Shown here piece by piece: positions 11,633 to 58,959 of a stretch of 64,000 nt of DNA. Source of the stretch: Glandiceps talaboti (lineage: Eukaryota > Hemichordata > Enteropneusta > Spengelidae). Position 1 is the first letter of the stretch. The number at the start of each line of letters is the position of its first letter. The position numbers were made by a program, and so were the translations under genes. The stretch covers positions 5,697,501 to 5,761,500 of the forward strand of contig NC_135556.1 of NCBI RefSeq assembly GCF_964340395.1, written 5' to 3'. The notes under the pieces are model-generated. The model did not search any database. It was not told the origin of the DNA and was given only the letters and a program-made list of their open reading frames with translations.

Positions 11633-13855
11633 AATGTAAGTAATTTTTACTTTATACAAATATTGATAACTACATACATTGTAAGTAACTTACTTTATAC
11701 AAATATTGATAACTACATACATTGTAAGTAATTTTTACTTTATACAAATATTGATAACTACATACATTGTAAGTAACTTACTTTATACAAATATTGATAA
11801 CTACATACATTGTAAGCAATTTTTACTTTATACAAATATTGATAACTACATACATTGTAAGTAATTTTTACTTTATACAAATATTGATAACTACATACAT
11901 TGTAAGTAATTTTTACTTTATACAAATATTGATAACTACATACATTGTAAGTAATTTTTACTTTATACAAATATTGATAACTACATACATTGTAAGTAAC
12001 TTACTTTATACAAATATTGATAACTACATACATTGTAAGTAACTTACTTTATACAAATATTGATAACTACATACATTGTAAGTAACTTACTTTATACAAA
12101 TATTGATAACTACATACATTGTAAGTAATTTTTACTTTATACAAATATTGATAACTACATACATTGTAAGTAATTTTTACTTTATACAAATATTGATAAC
12201 TACATACATTGTAAGTAATTTTTACTTTATACAAATATTGATAACTACATACATTGTAAGTAATTTTTACTTTATACAAATATTGATAACTACATACATT
12301 GTAAGTAATTTTTACTTTATACAAATATTGATAACTACATACATTGTAAGTAACTTACTTTATACAAATATTGATAACTACATACATTGTAAGTAACTTT
12401 TACTTTGTAAAAATATTGATAACTACATACATTGTAAGTAACTTACTTTATACAAATATTGATAACTACATACATTGTAAGTAATTTTTACTTTGTACAA
12501 ATATTGATAACTACATACATTGTAAGTAACTTACTTTATACAAATATTGATAACTACATACATTGTAAGTAATTTTTACTTTATACAAATATTGATAACT
12601 ACATACATTGTCAGTAACTTTTACTTTATACAAATATTGATAACTACATACATTGTAAGTAATTGTTATTTTATACGAATATTGATAACTACATACATTG
12701 TAAGTAACTTACTTTATACAAATATTGATAACTACATACATTGTAAGTAACTTTTACTTTATACAAATATTGATAACTACATACATTGTAAGTAACTTAC
12801 TTTATACAAATATTGATAACTACATACATTGTAAGTAATTTTTACTTTATACAAATATTGATAACTACATACATTGTAAGTAACTTACTTTATACAAATA
12901 TTGATAACTACATACACTGTTAGTAACTTACTTTATACAAATATTGATAACTACATACATGTAAGTAACTTTTACTTTATACAAATATTGATAACTACAT
13001 ACATGTAAGTAACTTTTACTTTATACGAATATTGATAACTACATACATTGTAAGTAACTTACTTTATACAAATATTGATAACTACATACATTGTAAGTAA
13101 CTTTTACTTTGTAAAAATATTGATAACTACATACATTGTAAGTAATTGTTACTTTATACAAATATTGATAACTACATACATTGTAAGTAACTTTTACTTT
13201 ATACAAATATTGATAACTACATACATTGTAAGTAACTTTTACTTTATACAAATATTGATAACTACATACATTGTAAGTAACTTACTTTATACAAATATTG
13301 ATAACTACACACATTGTAAGTAACTTACTTTATACAAATATTGATAACTACATACATTGTAAGTAACTTACTTTATACAAATATTGATAACTACATACAT
13401 TGTAAGTAACTTACTTTATACAAATATTGATAACTACATACATTGTAAGTAATTTTTACTTTATACAAATATTGATAACTACATACATTGTAAGTAACTT
13501 ACTTTATACAAATATTGATAACTACATACATTGTAAGTAACTTACTTTATACAAATATTGATAACTACATACATGTAAGTAATTTTTACTTTATACAAAT
13601 ATTGATAACTACATACATTGTAAGTAACTTACTTTATACAAATATTGATAACTACATACATTGTAAGTTACTTTATACAAATATTGATAACTACATACAT
13701 TGTAAGTAACTGTTATTTTATACAAATATTGATAACTACATACATTGTAAGTAACTTTTACTTTAGACAAATATTGATAACTACATACATGTAAGTAACT
13801 TACTTTATACAAATACTGATAAGTACACAAGTCATGTAACTTGCTTTACACAAAT
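11633..13855. repeat. 43/45-bp AT-rich satellite array, about 50 copies
   Basis: Two unit types alternate: a 45-bp form with 'gtaatttttactttatac' and a 43-bp form with 'gtaacttactttatac', both carrying 'gataactacatacattgtaag'. Runs of the 45-bp form keep a frame open on both strands, and each 43-bp unit breaks it, so the short open frames here are artefacts. Every unit carries TTGTAAGTAA, a match to the consensus 5' splice site on the CLOCK sense strand. Confidence 0.95.
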
Positions 13856-15881
13856 GCTATTGTGTGCATTGCAATTGTATATCATTCATTGCTAGTACAT
13901 GTACATAGTCGATTTTCCGGTTCCAAGATACAATACACGAGAACACATGGCTTATGTTGTAGATGTTTTGTTTGAAAAATGTTCAAAATTGCCCTTACTT
14001 TCCCAGATTTTTCTTTGATATTACTGGCACTGGTAGAATTATGTTATTCTTCAATACTTTTCTTCATTCAGTTGGAAAATACTTTGACCTAAGGGGTTGT
14101 CACTACTTGTCTAGTGACTTGTAGAGAGAAAGGCCCCTTAGGTAACTCGGATTTTCCTTGGCTGAACGAAGAGAAATATTGGGAATAACATCTAAATGTA
14201 TTACTAATTATACTTTCATTACTACATGCATCCTTTATTTTCTGATCAAGAAAGTAATTAATCTATGTGCCTTGCAGATGGCAGTTTGTGGATTTCTTTA
14301 AAATGTCCATAACAATAAATACCCCTAATGAATTCATTTTCAAAATGTTCCATACATTGTGTTTTATCCTGTGGCAGAGTACATGTGTACAATTAAAGAT
14401 ACCTGCAGTACATTCATTAGTAAACATTATATTCAATGTGTACATACTGAAAGTCCTTCAAGGATAATTATTTATTTGTTTGCAGTGAAAATTCATATTT
14501 AATTTGCATATAAAATAATTTACGTTGTCAAAATTTCGTGATGATGAAGAAATATATTGAAATATATTTTGAATTGACAAGAAATTGTCAAGTTTAAGGA
14601 CTAGATAACGACGGTATACACATAATAACAAGTGAGATTATTTGCATAATTATAGGAATTATTTTATCTCATTTGCATACTCAACCTGTGAAATGTCAGT
14701 TTTATTTTGTTACCTCAGTATGCAAAGTATGTACAAACAAAAAAATGCATGACTTTTGTGTGAACATGTTTGTGCTTCTTTCATCTACCTCTGTAAGCAC
14801 ATGTTTACATGTATGTACTAGATTGCAGACAAATATGTATAAAATGTGTGGTGTACATGTATAATGTACAGACAGTCAATCGATCCATTTGCCTTCTGCA
14901 GTCTATAACCCAGATTTTCTTGAAAGGTTACATGCCTCAGTAGGGTACTTACGTTAGAATGATGTGGTTTTTGTACTGCATGTACGATGTGCCTGTGGAG
15001 TTGATACGTGCTTGTTGCATTGTACAGATTTATATTTTTGTATTTAACTAAGTTAAGGCTCAGACCTGGTCTGAGGTTTAAGGACAGTTAATCACTCCAC
15101 TAATTGATCTATACAAGTGTATTTAGTGAAGTTGTTGAACCGTAAAATGTGATTTCTATCTGGTACAATCATTTTGTCAATAGAACTGACGACGGCATTC
15201 TTCAACTCTCCATGGTTGAACATATTTTATTCGTGTTTGGCTGATTTTCCATCATTTTTTCAGTTTGTAAGGTAACCATGTTTTAAAGGGTGATCCACGT
15301 TGTTAAACATTAATTTTACTTTACCTCAATCACCAAAATATCACTCCAGACAATTGACGCAATTCTCAGATGTAATTAGCAGTGACACTGTGTGTAAGTT
15401 AACAATCATATTTAAGGTAGAATGTGTCTTGGGGAAAAATTTTCCAGAAAATCAAAGATTTAAAATTTTCTCCACACTTTAAATGCCATATGGAATAAAA
15501 ACTAAAAGCAAAACTTTGAACAGTTTATTTTTGAGGCACTTTGTACTTTAAAAGAATTTCACATGGTCGCTGTCAAACTCATATATTGTATACATGTATA
15601 CATGAGGTAATACAAATGTACATGTGTATGCATATTTTGAAACACCTTTCCGATATAGAATTTAAAAAATCCATACATCTTTTTGAAATTTCTAGAAAAA
15701 ATACACTTGAAAAAATGAAATCCTATAATTTATGAAATGCACACACAGTGCTGTAAAACTTTAAATTTCAGATAAGCTTGTAATTAATTTAAAAACCTAT
15801 ACATTGTAGACTACATCTATAGCACCATGATTTGTTTTTTTTAAAAAACCTAAATATTAATTGGAAAATTTTTTTTTGTAG
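13856..15881. other. Upstream flank of the first CLOCK exon found
   Basis: No start exon for CLOCK could be fixed here; no ATG-containing segment with a convincing donor in the required phase was seen. The stretch includes a foldback-like repeat at 14040-14150. The CLOCK start exon may lie here, further left in the window, or outside it. Confidence 0.4.
14040..14150 (+). repeat. Foldback-like dispersed repeat, copy 1
   Basis: The segment contains nested inverted repeats: ACCTAAGGGG pairs with CCCCTTAGGT, and GTCACTA pairs with TAGTGAC inside it. A second, more diverged copy lies at 16385-16505. Confidence 0.6.
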
Positions 15882-50128
<34,247 letters not shown>

Positions 50129-50849
50129 CATGAAAATCTATAATGTCCAGTCATTTGTAAAAATGTGTCTATGTTGTGTTTGATTCTTTACTGTTGTTAT
50201 CACAGTGCCAACTTAATGATATTTTCTTTTACACCCTGCTGTGATTGTGTTGTAAATATAAACGCCACATGTCAGACCAGCTGTATTCTAGTTGACTTAC
50301 CTTCTGAGAGGAATGAAGATTCGAAGGACTGCATGCGAAAACTTTAAACCAATGATATATTGGTAAAACAAAAGCAAGGATGATGATTGCCTGAGAGGGC
50401 GCTGCATTCAGTTGTACCATACATACGTGTTGAAAGTTGAGGATTTTACACTGGTGTGTTGCAACGAGAGCAGAACAAGACATTAATGTGCCCTTATCTG
50501 TGATTTGTGTATGGCCTGCAGTTTTCAATGTGTATCATTGTGTTGATATAGACTGTACATTGAAAATTGACACTAATTAGCCTTCACAATGGCATATATT
50601 TAGGTGATGCGATGCAGGGATGATGAACATGACATTTCTTGGTCTACCAAAATGTAACAAAATGCACTTTAAGTCTAATTAGCCTCACCTTTGTTCCTCT
50701 TTTAGTCTTGCTGAGCTCTCAGCTAATTCTTTGTATGGCTGCCTTTAAGTCTGATGATATTTCAGCAGAATAACAAAAACAGGCTGTCACTGATTGCAAA
50801 ACAAATGTATCAAGAGTTGATGAGATTTGATAATTTATATTCTTATCAG

Positions 50850-51720
50850 TATTATAAATACGGAGTGTCTCGTGACCAGTGCCTGTCAGCAGCATAACGT
50901 GCTCATGACAGGTTCAGGATTCTTACGGATTGAAAAACACACTCTGGTTACCTATGAAAATGATTGCCTTCGTACCCTGAATACACAGAACTTTCAAAAA
51001 ATGTCTAAATCGTGAGTAAGCGTGAAACTTACATGACGGGGCTGGGATTACAATATAACATTCGCCGATATATGTTTCAACAGTTGTTCTATATCACTTT
51101 GTAACGTTGTTATTGTTGTTGTTGTAAAGATTCAGTTTACTTCACAGTATGTTGTAGTATATTCTTTTAGTGGTATGAGTACATATGTATCATGACAAGT
51201 TGAGAACAACATGTCAACATGTACGCTAGTAAGAAGTAGCACTGACCCATTGGAACTACGCGTTCACTTTTCCCCATGTTTTTGTTCCTAAAGCTATTTT
51301 GCTCACGCTGACAGTATAGTGTACCATCTTATTTCAATACTCTGGCCAGTTTCCCAAATAATGAATGTTATTTATGCAACAAACTTTATGTTGTTTTTTT
51401 AGATTAATTACCTTTACCTGTTGCACACTGATTGATCGTGTTCTACGTAATACATCATACAATGTACATGCTGCCATAACTTTAACGTGACGGTGTACAT
51501 GTGTGTATGCCCAGTTGGTGGAAAAACACACAAGCTATCATACGTAAGTTAACAGTTTTGAGAACTGATATAATGTTTGAGCAATCAATTTCAAAGGTAA
51601 TAAGAACGTGTATTCGACGCCAAAACACATCGGAAGGGACATCAAAAGCTTGGGTCAAAAGTCACACCTGGACGTGCTGATGACAGGTGCCTGTCAGGAG
51701 ACTCGGCCTTATAGATAATA
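50850..51720. repeat. Long imperfect inverted repeat, arms about 120-140 bp
   Basis: The left arm (50850-50968) and the reverse complement of the right arm (51581-51720) share an ordered series of blocks: TATTAT, GTCTC, TGAC, CCTGTCA, CAGCA, then ACAC, TCT, TTACCT, TGAAA and TGATTGC. Identity is moderate, with an indel between the two block groups. It could be an old TIR or foldback element, or a hairpin in the CLOCK 3' UTR. Confidence 0.6.
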
Positions 51721-52223
51721 CAAATATACACAAATGTAAAACTTTCATTGACCTTTTACGCTAAGTTGAGTTTCACCCTGATGTAAAATTGTCAAAATAT
51801 TTTGTAATGTCAATCTAGTATAAATTTTGGTCCTTCATAATATATTTTAAGACTTGTAGATGACAAATTTTGATCTGATTTTGACATGACCCAATTTGAC
51901 CTGACGACCTCAATGACCTGACCTGACCTCTTTGTACCATATGTGACCCTAGGATCACCACCTAAGACCATACATTACAGACTGCCTATATCAGAGTAAA
52001 CTCTGTGACGGCAATTGTTGATTATGGGAAGTAGGTTCATGCAAATGATGTCGAATGAAAGTAGTGTGATAGAAAATTTGGATTATCACAAAAAGTCTCC
52101 TTTGTTTTTATCTATACTGCATCTCTCAAAAATGTTGGCCTTGTAATCTTGTGTCATTTATTTCCATAAAGTGTTTTTACTAATTTCCTCTCAATGTGAG
52201 AGATTTGTATGCCTCCAACTCTC

Positions 52224-52450
52224 TGTTGCCATGGTTACCATCACTAGTGTGTTATTCATAGCAAACATTGTTGTCATGATCACTACCACTATGTTATTGG
52301 TAGTGACACTGTTGCCATGATTACCATCAGCAGTGTGTTATTCATTATGACATAGTTGCCATGGTTATCAGCACTGGTATGTTATTCATAGTGGCATGGT
52401 TACCATTACTAGTATGTTGTTTATAGTGGCATTGTTGAATTGGTTACCAC
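52224..52450. repeat. Diverged tandem repeat of about 42 bp
   Basis: About five units contain 'gttgccatggttaccatcac' and 'tagtgtgttattcatag'. Unit starts are at 52224, 52270, 52311 and 52355, with further decayed units to 52450. Confidence 0.7.
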
Positions 52451-52776
52451 CATAAGCATTCAGACTTTGGGTCTGCTGGTAAAAAAATTTTGTCAACTTT
52501 ATAGAATTATCACAGCAATCTAGTATATCATATTTGATGCTGGCAAAACTTATAAAACTTTGTATTGATATTCTGTGAAGAAGTTGATTTTTGATTTTGA
52601 AATTCAACTTCTTTTCTGAAAAAATGAAGTGAGAATCCACAATGTTTGAGTTTTTAACATCCCTCATTCTTTACAGAACACTTTAAGTATCATATAATGC
52701 TTACCTGAAAAGTTTCCCATTTTGTTACTGCTGTGTTCATGAAAGTTTGACAAAAAAGTAGTCATAGAAATATATA

Positions 52777-52918
52777 TACACAAAATACACAAGTTATGGT
52801 ATGGAGCCATTACTCAGAGTTTCACACTTGAATGCGATCTTCAGAGTTGTCTGAAGATCGCATTCAAGCGTGAAACTCTGAGTAACGGCTCCGTACCATA
52901 ACTTGTGTATTTTGTGTA
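52777..52918. repeat. 69-bp near-perfect inverted repeat, 4-nt loop
   Basis: The left arm is 52777-52845, the spacer 52846-52849 (gttg) and the right arm 52850-52918. Only three positions of 69 mismatch. In a + strand transcript these become one U-G wobble and two A-C oppositions. Confidence 0.95.
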
Positions 52919-52976
52919 AATACAGCTCTACTTCTCAGTATTGAGCACTTTTCCTTCAGTTTATGACTTACCTCTT

Positions 52977-53010
52977 ACACTGAATTAGTATATATATACT
53001 AATTCAGTGT
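52977..53010. repeat. 34-bp perfect palindrome
   Basis: ACACTGAATTAGTATAT is followed directly by its exact reverse complement. With one G-U wobble the pairing extends to 52973-53014. It lies 60 bp after the 69-bp hairpin. Confidence 0.95.
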
Positions 53011-54981
53011 GAGATATATAATATATATATGTAGATCCCATTTGTATTTTGTACTGTGAATAAATGGATAGTTATTTTCATATATTGCTGCAGAGAGTAA
53101 GCTAGTACACAAATAACAGTTGTTGACCATTCACCATTTATGTTGTAGCAAGTAACTCTTGATGAAACCCAAACAACTATTGATGTTAAATTGCATCACA
53201 AACAAAATAGAGGTATCTACAAAGGGGATGCATTTAAACTTTGTACGGCACCAAGGTGCTAGAATAAATTCTAACTTTGAACCTCAGGTCTTGTTCAGGG
53301 ATGTGAAGTCATGATATTACAGCTAGCAGCTAGCATGTATGACTTCAAAATATTGACCCAGACTGCAGGTAATAAGATGACTAAGTGTAAGTGCTCCTGA
53401 CGCTATTTAGAGATTTTAATGTTCTTAATGTTTTGATTTACTGCTATGGAAAGCAAGCTATCTACAAACTTTTTCTGTGTACGTAATCTTGCAACAGGTT
53501 CCATTGGGAGAACAGTGCTAATGCACTGAAATGGTGTCTGTATATGAAAGATTAATAAATAAATAAATGAATGTATTAACATTACCATAACCAGACATAC
53601 CAATCATAGTAAGGGTAGAGGGTGTCAATAATACATTTCACAAATGTTGTGTTTTTTTCCAGAGACATTCTTAAATACTTCTTAATCTTCTTTACATAAA
53701 TTAATGTTCCTTTTTAGCCCCCGAAGGGCACTGTCTAGAGTGGTGTGTTGGGTTATGTCCGTCCGTGTGTTCACCCTCAAAGCTCTGGCATGCACAAACT
53801 TATTTCAACCAAAATGAATGTCTCTATATATATATAGATATAAAACTTCATAATTTATTGACCAGTTTGGTATTTGACCTTGAATATGGAGGTCAAAGGT
53901 CAATATATATAAGGAAAGCTTACCTTTCTTTACAGGAATATAGACATTTAATTGTGTATTCAAATTTGCATAGTAACTTTTCAATACAACACACCAGCTG
54001 GGGGGATATGTCTTCTATGAAGGCTTGTTTTATGTAATCGAATATACAAATTGTTACAATAGATATAAAACAAATGAAAAAACTCAAATGTGATTGTTGA
54101 TACCGTTTGCTACTTACTTATACATACATATGATACAGTGTACTGCGGCAGCGTTTTATGTATACACAGCCTGTACCACTCAAGTAAAGTGATTTTATTA
54201 TGTGCCATGTTCGTTTATAGCGTTCTTATATCAAGTATAAATTAACACTGTTTCAGTTCTTAGTAGTGGTACCTAGATGGTACCTGCACTATGCTACAGG
54301 GTTAAAATGGAAGAAGAAGTTTGACTTAAAAGTCTTGCATGTGCCAATAGTAATACATTTAATTCCAGGATAAAGTACCAAGTATTTGCTTTCCTTGTAA
54401 GTCTATATATTTCTAAGAATGGTATTTATGTAACCAATTTCTGAACAGTGTTACTAATTGATGCAAAGCCCACTGATTATAATGGAGTGTTAGTGTTCCA
54501 GCTATGATCATATTATAGCTCTCTATGGGATCTAGACGATGACCTTTCCCATCATACTTGTCTTGCATTGGTGTAGACTGATCACATGATTTTAGAAGTC
54601 CAAAAACTGGACTCATAATTACAGCAAATGGCATTGTGGATGTTCTGATTTCACTCATCGCTTCATATACAAACTTACACCAACAAGCTATTTACATGGC
54701 TTGGTCACACTGCCACCAGGCTTTAATACCACACATAGACTAATATATTATGCTATAAATGACTGGTACATAATGGCTGTGCAGTGCTTTGGTGTTTGGG
54801 TTGTAAAATGGCTGGCATGTAGCTGAAAACTATAGTTGAGGTAGTCAGGGCTGCAGATTATGATGGGAACTGGACTCGAGATGGTTTTACTTTCTATAAT
54901 CTCCATCTTTCTGGTGCATTTTATAATACACTGTATAACACTACATTACAACAACATTATGGCCAAATGATTGATTGCTGC

Positions 54982-55016
<35 letters not shown>

Positions 55017-55600
55017 TTAAACATAAGAGTATATTTTTACGGTGTCAGAAATGAGACAAAACGACTTTTTAAACTTTAACCAGACTGTCTGTTTCACTTC
55101 AGCATGCTAGTAAATACATATATATTATATATTATATATATGCTAACACATGGTTACTACTTTATAAATATAGTGCCTATGATGTTGTTGTATTCATAAT
55201 TCTCCTATTACTATTAAATCATCGAAATCTTGCTGAAATAAAGTAGTCGAAATTTGTATATATCTCGAGAGATTTATAGTATATTTTTAGTTCTTGAATA
55301 GAGATGATCAACTTTATAATTGTGGAACAGGAAAGTGAATATTTTTAAAAATCAAAGATAAAGTTGGTCATCTGTGTTTTGTTTTTTTTTGGATTTGAAA
55401 AATTATATTTCTTGTTTTCCTGTCAGCTAGGGGGTAATATACAGACGTTCCTGATTATAGTCATTTTAAAGTCGTTGTAAATTCTAACAATCAGGGAAAT
55501 AAAGTGTAATATCCCTCTGGAAATTTAGTTCATAGATGTTTCAGTTATTGTTATATGGAATAACGTTGCAAAATAAAAATTGGATAATTTAGAAAAACTT

Positions 55601-58073
55601 GTATGAGTACTTTGTTATTTTTTCACAAACACTGAAATGGGATAAAACAAGAACAAAAATGGGTTTGTAGCTCAATACATTGCAAGGTTTCAAATGTTTG
55701 GACAGATTGTTTAACTTTTTTTCGAGTTGCAAACATGTAGGCGTGGTATATGTCGTTTCTCATTGATTTTTCAAGTAGGAAGCCATGATAAAATTTTATT
55801 ATGAATTAAAAATCCAAAATAAATACCCAATCCATGGTCACTTTAATATCGGGCAACTAAGCAAAGGAAAATAGGAATACATGAGTGGAATAACTGTTCA
55901 TTAGTTTCACAATCTGCCTACCCAATTTCTGAAAAGGAAATCTAGGAACCACCACCAGAACAAAACGACCCTTGCAACATTTCATCCTGTTGTGTTCATC
56001 TCACGATCGGTTACCCAGCCTCAACACTGATGGCTCACTTCATAGCTGAGCTACAAACTGGGGTGGCTGGGCAGATTATAGGTAACCGAGGCTGTCATGC
56101 ATGATGTGCTAAATCATAACCCATATCTAGGTTTTATTCTCGCCTCAAATGAATTACAAAGGTCAACATTTTAGCATTGTGGGGGGGTCATTGTGTTTTG
56201 GATTGTGATGAAAGAAAAAAATCCTTTTTAAACAATGGCATATAGCCTTGTCTCAAATGTGGTACATGTAAATATTTGTTCTTGTCCCTGTTTCTTACAT
56301 GAATTCTTTAATATTACTTATTAGTTCAAACATAACTATACATATACATAGACCAATTTCGTAGTAGTCCACATACGCAGGGTTCTTTGACCTTGGCAAT
56401 AACTTGATGGTCGAATATGGCAGCCATATTTATTGTAAAAATTCAGTTTGTGAACTAACTCAGACTACTGGTAGAAATTAACCTAAATTAAGTGACTTAA
56501 CACCCATATATTTATAATGAGCTTCAAGACCTTGACATCACTTTGTTTTGGGACCTTCACAATAATGACAAAATGTGGGCCATATTTGTCACTGACAAAA
56601 AATTCAGAATATGAATTTGCTATTAAGTTGGAATATTGGGGACTATCTTCGCTGAAGACTATGAAAATTTGGCTAGTTTATCAATAACTTTCAGATGAAT
56701 ATTTGAGGCTGCATCATATTTCATCTGCATTATTGACATCACAAATCAATTGTAGATGAACAACAAAATGTTAGTAAAGAATTTATAGATGACACTTACC
56801 ATTCATAGCTGTTTATAGGTGTAGGTGATGTAAATTTGATATTGTGTAGACGTACCATGTAATAGATGTTGCCTTGGAGTGCACTGCCAGATACACTTAA
56901 AAGTTGACAGTACTTTCACTTGGTCATTTAGGTAGCATTTTTAGCATTATGCCAACAATTATTTAGACTGAGAATGTAGTCATACTCGTATGGTAATTCC
57001 GGCTATATGGTCCCCTGGATTTGAGAGGTTGATATTTGAATGTTTGTAGTGAAATTGACCAACCCACCCCCCTGAAAAAAAGAGGTTTACATGTTTGATA
57101 GCTCTACTGAGCTCTATATGCAGTTGAATTTGGGCCGCATTGAAAATTAATTACTCTAAAATCCATATTATCTAGTCAGTGCTAGGGGTGTCATTGCTGC
57201 CAAACAATTCTTTGTCGCCAATTCGAGTCACCATACAAGATCAGAGGACACATACTTCAATCAAACACACATGCACACAATGCTTGACTGCAAATTATGA
57301 ATAGAGTTATAATGGAATGTGCCATTATAACTCTACTACCATACAAACATACAGAAAGTGAAAAGGGATGGGGGGGGGGCAATATTGTATTGGAGTAATG
57401 TAACTGTTGAGTATGACGCGCAGCGAAGAGTGCAAATAAAGACGAAGACAAGGCGGAAATTGAGACAGCGGCAAAAGTGCGGAAGTTTGTGAGGTGTATG
57501 TGTGTTGGTATGAGTGAAAGGCCATGCACAGCAAGTGAAAAATATGTAAAACCTACAAAGGACTAACCAGCGAACCATTGCCAACCAACCAACCAACCAT
57601 TGCCAACCGGCCAACAACCTAATCAACCATAGAGACCCACCTCGTCAGGAAAAAAAACCACAATAAGAAACCAGACATACTGAAACGGGATAACAAATCG
57701 ATGGGGTGCTGTTTGTGTATGTCAATATGTAATATGTGATCACGTGCAGCGACGACAGCGGACCGAGATGCGAGATAGATGATGGCGCGGACGACATAAA
57801 AAATGATAGTGTTTTTGATGCATGTATGTTGGGTGGGGGTGGGGGTGGGGGTGGGGGCGAGTTAAAAGAGCAATCACTCATGCAGCCATACATACTAAAA
57901 AAAACTCTTAAACTTACTTTGTTCTGATGTCTGAAACTTTTTCTGTTCTTCTAAACTGCTCCAACCTCCAGTTCTATTAATAAAATAACTTGAAAATACA
58001 TATATATATAAAATACACTTTAATAGATAACATAACTGTAAAGTACACGTCAGTATCGTAGTAATCAAATACA
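55601..58073. other. Intergenic, between the convergent genes
   Basis: It contains repeat segments with 'gaccttgacatcactttg' and 'ggccatatttgtcactg' at about 56340-56650, CCAACC units at 57575-57610 and a GGGGTG tract at 57829-57858. No coding exon is supported. Confidence 0.4.
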
Positions 58074-58439
58074 TCAATCAGTCTTGGGTCTTCTTATCAA
58101 CACAGGCTGAAAGAAAGAAATTTAAGAAATAGTATAAGACTTTAAGTATAGCGCAATAATATCATCTAAACTTATTTTATATTGTAGACATATGACAATC
58201 AAATAAACTTTCAAAGTATACATATATTAAATATTAAAAAGAAAGTTTTTGACTTACATTTTCCATCATTTGTCCATCTTTGTCGAATCGGGCTTCCTGA
58301 AAATAAACTTGCATGGAAATTTTATTAATACAGTCTGGTTAATGTTATGTTTTATTTGATAAAATAATGAAGAAATACATTCAATATAGATAACATTTAC
58401 CAAAGTGCTCCCATATGGATGATATTGATATCCAAGGAT
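58074..58439 (-). CDS. C-terminal exons of an unidentified gene, convergent with CLOCK
   Basis: Three short - strand exons splice in phase 0. Exon 58401-58439 (acceptor CTACAAATTAG, donor TTG|GTAAAT) encodes ILGYQYHPYGSTL. Exon 58258-58296 (acceptor TTATTTTCAG, donor AAT|GTAAGT) encodes EARFDKDGQMMEN. The last, 58074-58106 (acceptor TTTCTTTCAG), encodes PVLIRRPKTD and a stop. Three consecutive GT..AG junctions in matching phase, with the frame open throughout, are unlikely by chance. I do not recognise the protein. A further candidate upstream exon is at 61100-61179; earlier exons were not found. The gene points toward CLOCK, tail to tail. Confidence 0.7.
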
Positions 58440-58955
58440 CTAATTTGTAGACAATAATCTTTTATGAAATGGGAGTGAAAGGAAGAAAGCAAAGCTTGAC
58501 TAAGGTACACTGCAAAAGGTTCGGGAAACAAGAAAGAATTGTATGTATAAATTTGCATAAACTGTATAATTAATTATTTTCTTATTGTCTTACTGTTTCT
58601 CCCTCAAAAATTGACCCCAATGGTAAGAAAAGCCAATGAGAATAAGTCAAGCAAAAACATTTTGATACTATCAAAAATGGCTAATATGAAACAATAACTT
58701 TGAACAAAGTTGCACAGAATAAGTAGAATTTGTATGTCTTAATGTATATTTTGGCCTATCTTAGAGAATTTGAATTTTTTCTGGGCTGGAAAATTTTGGA
58801 TAACCCATTTAACTGGACTGATAGATTTTTGCTTCAATTGCAGCTTACAATAATTCTGTAATTGTCAAAAAATTATTACAATTCTTAAAAGTGAGATTTC
58901 ATTTCTCAAAAAACAATTAATTTGATCAGTTTTTAGCTATTTCATCGTACAAACT
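58440..58955. other. Intron of the - strand gene, nothing else seen
   Basis: AT-rich sequence without exon signals in a usable phase. Confidence 0.35.
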
Positions 58956-58959
58956 AACA

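Larger units (their letters stand above)
50129..55600 (+). other. Probable CLOCK 3' UTR and downstream flank
   Basis: AATAAA signals occur at 53059, 53554, 55237, 55498 and 55572; the last is followed by TTTGTTATTTTTTC, a U-rich downstream element. I cannot tell which is used, so the 3' UTR is anywhere from about 2.9 to 5.5 kb if one of these is right. No other coding exon was found on the + strand here. A 'cccccgaagggc'-headed remnant related to the 31.95-kb repeat lies at about 53715-54060. Confidence 0.45.

Noticed and set aside
11758-13323. Several 60-100-codon frames on both strands of the 43/45-bp satellite
   Set aside because: They stay open only across runs of 45-bp units and are broken at every 43-bp unit, on both strands alike.
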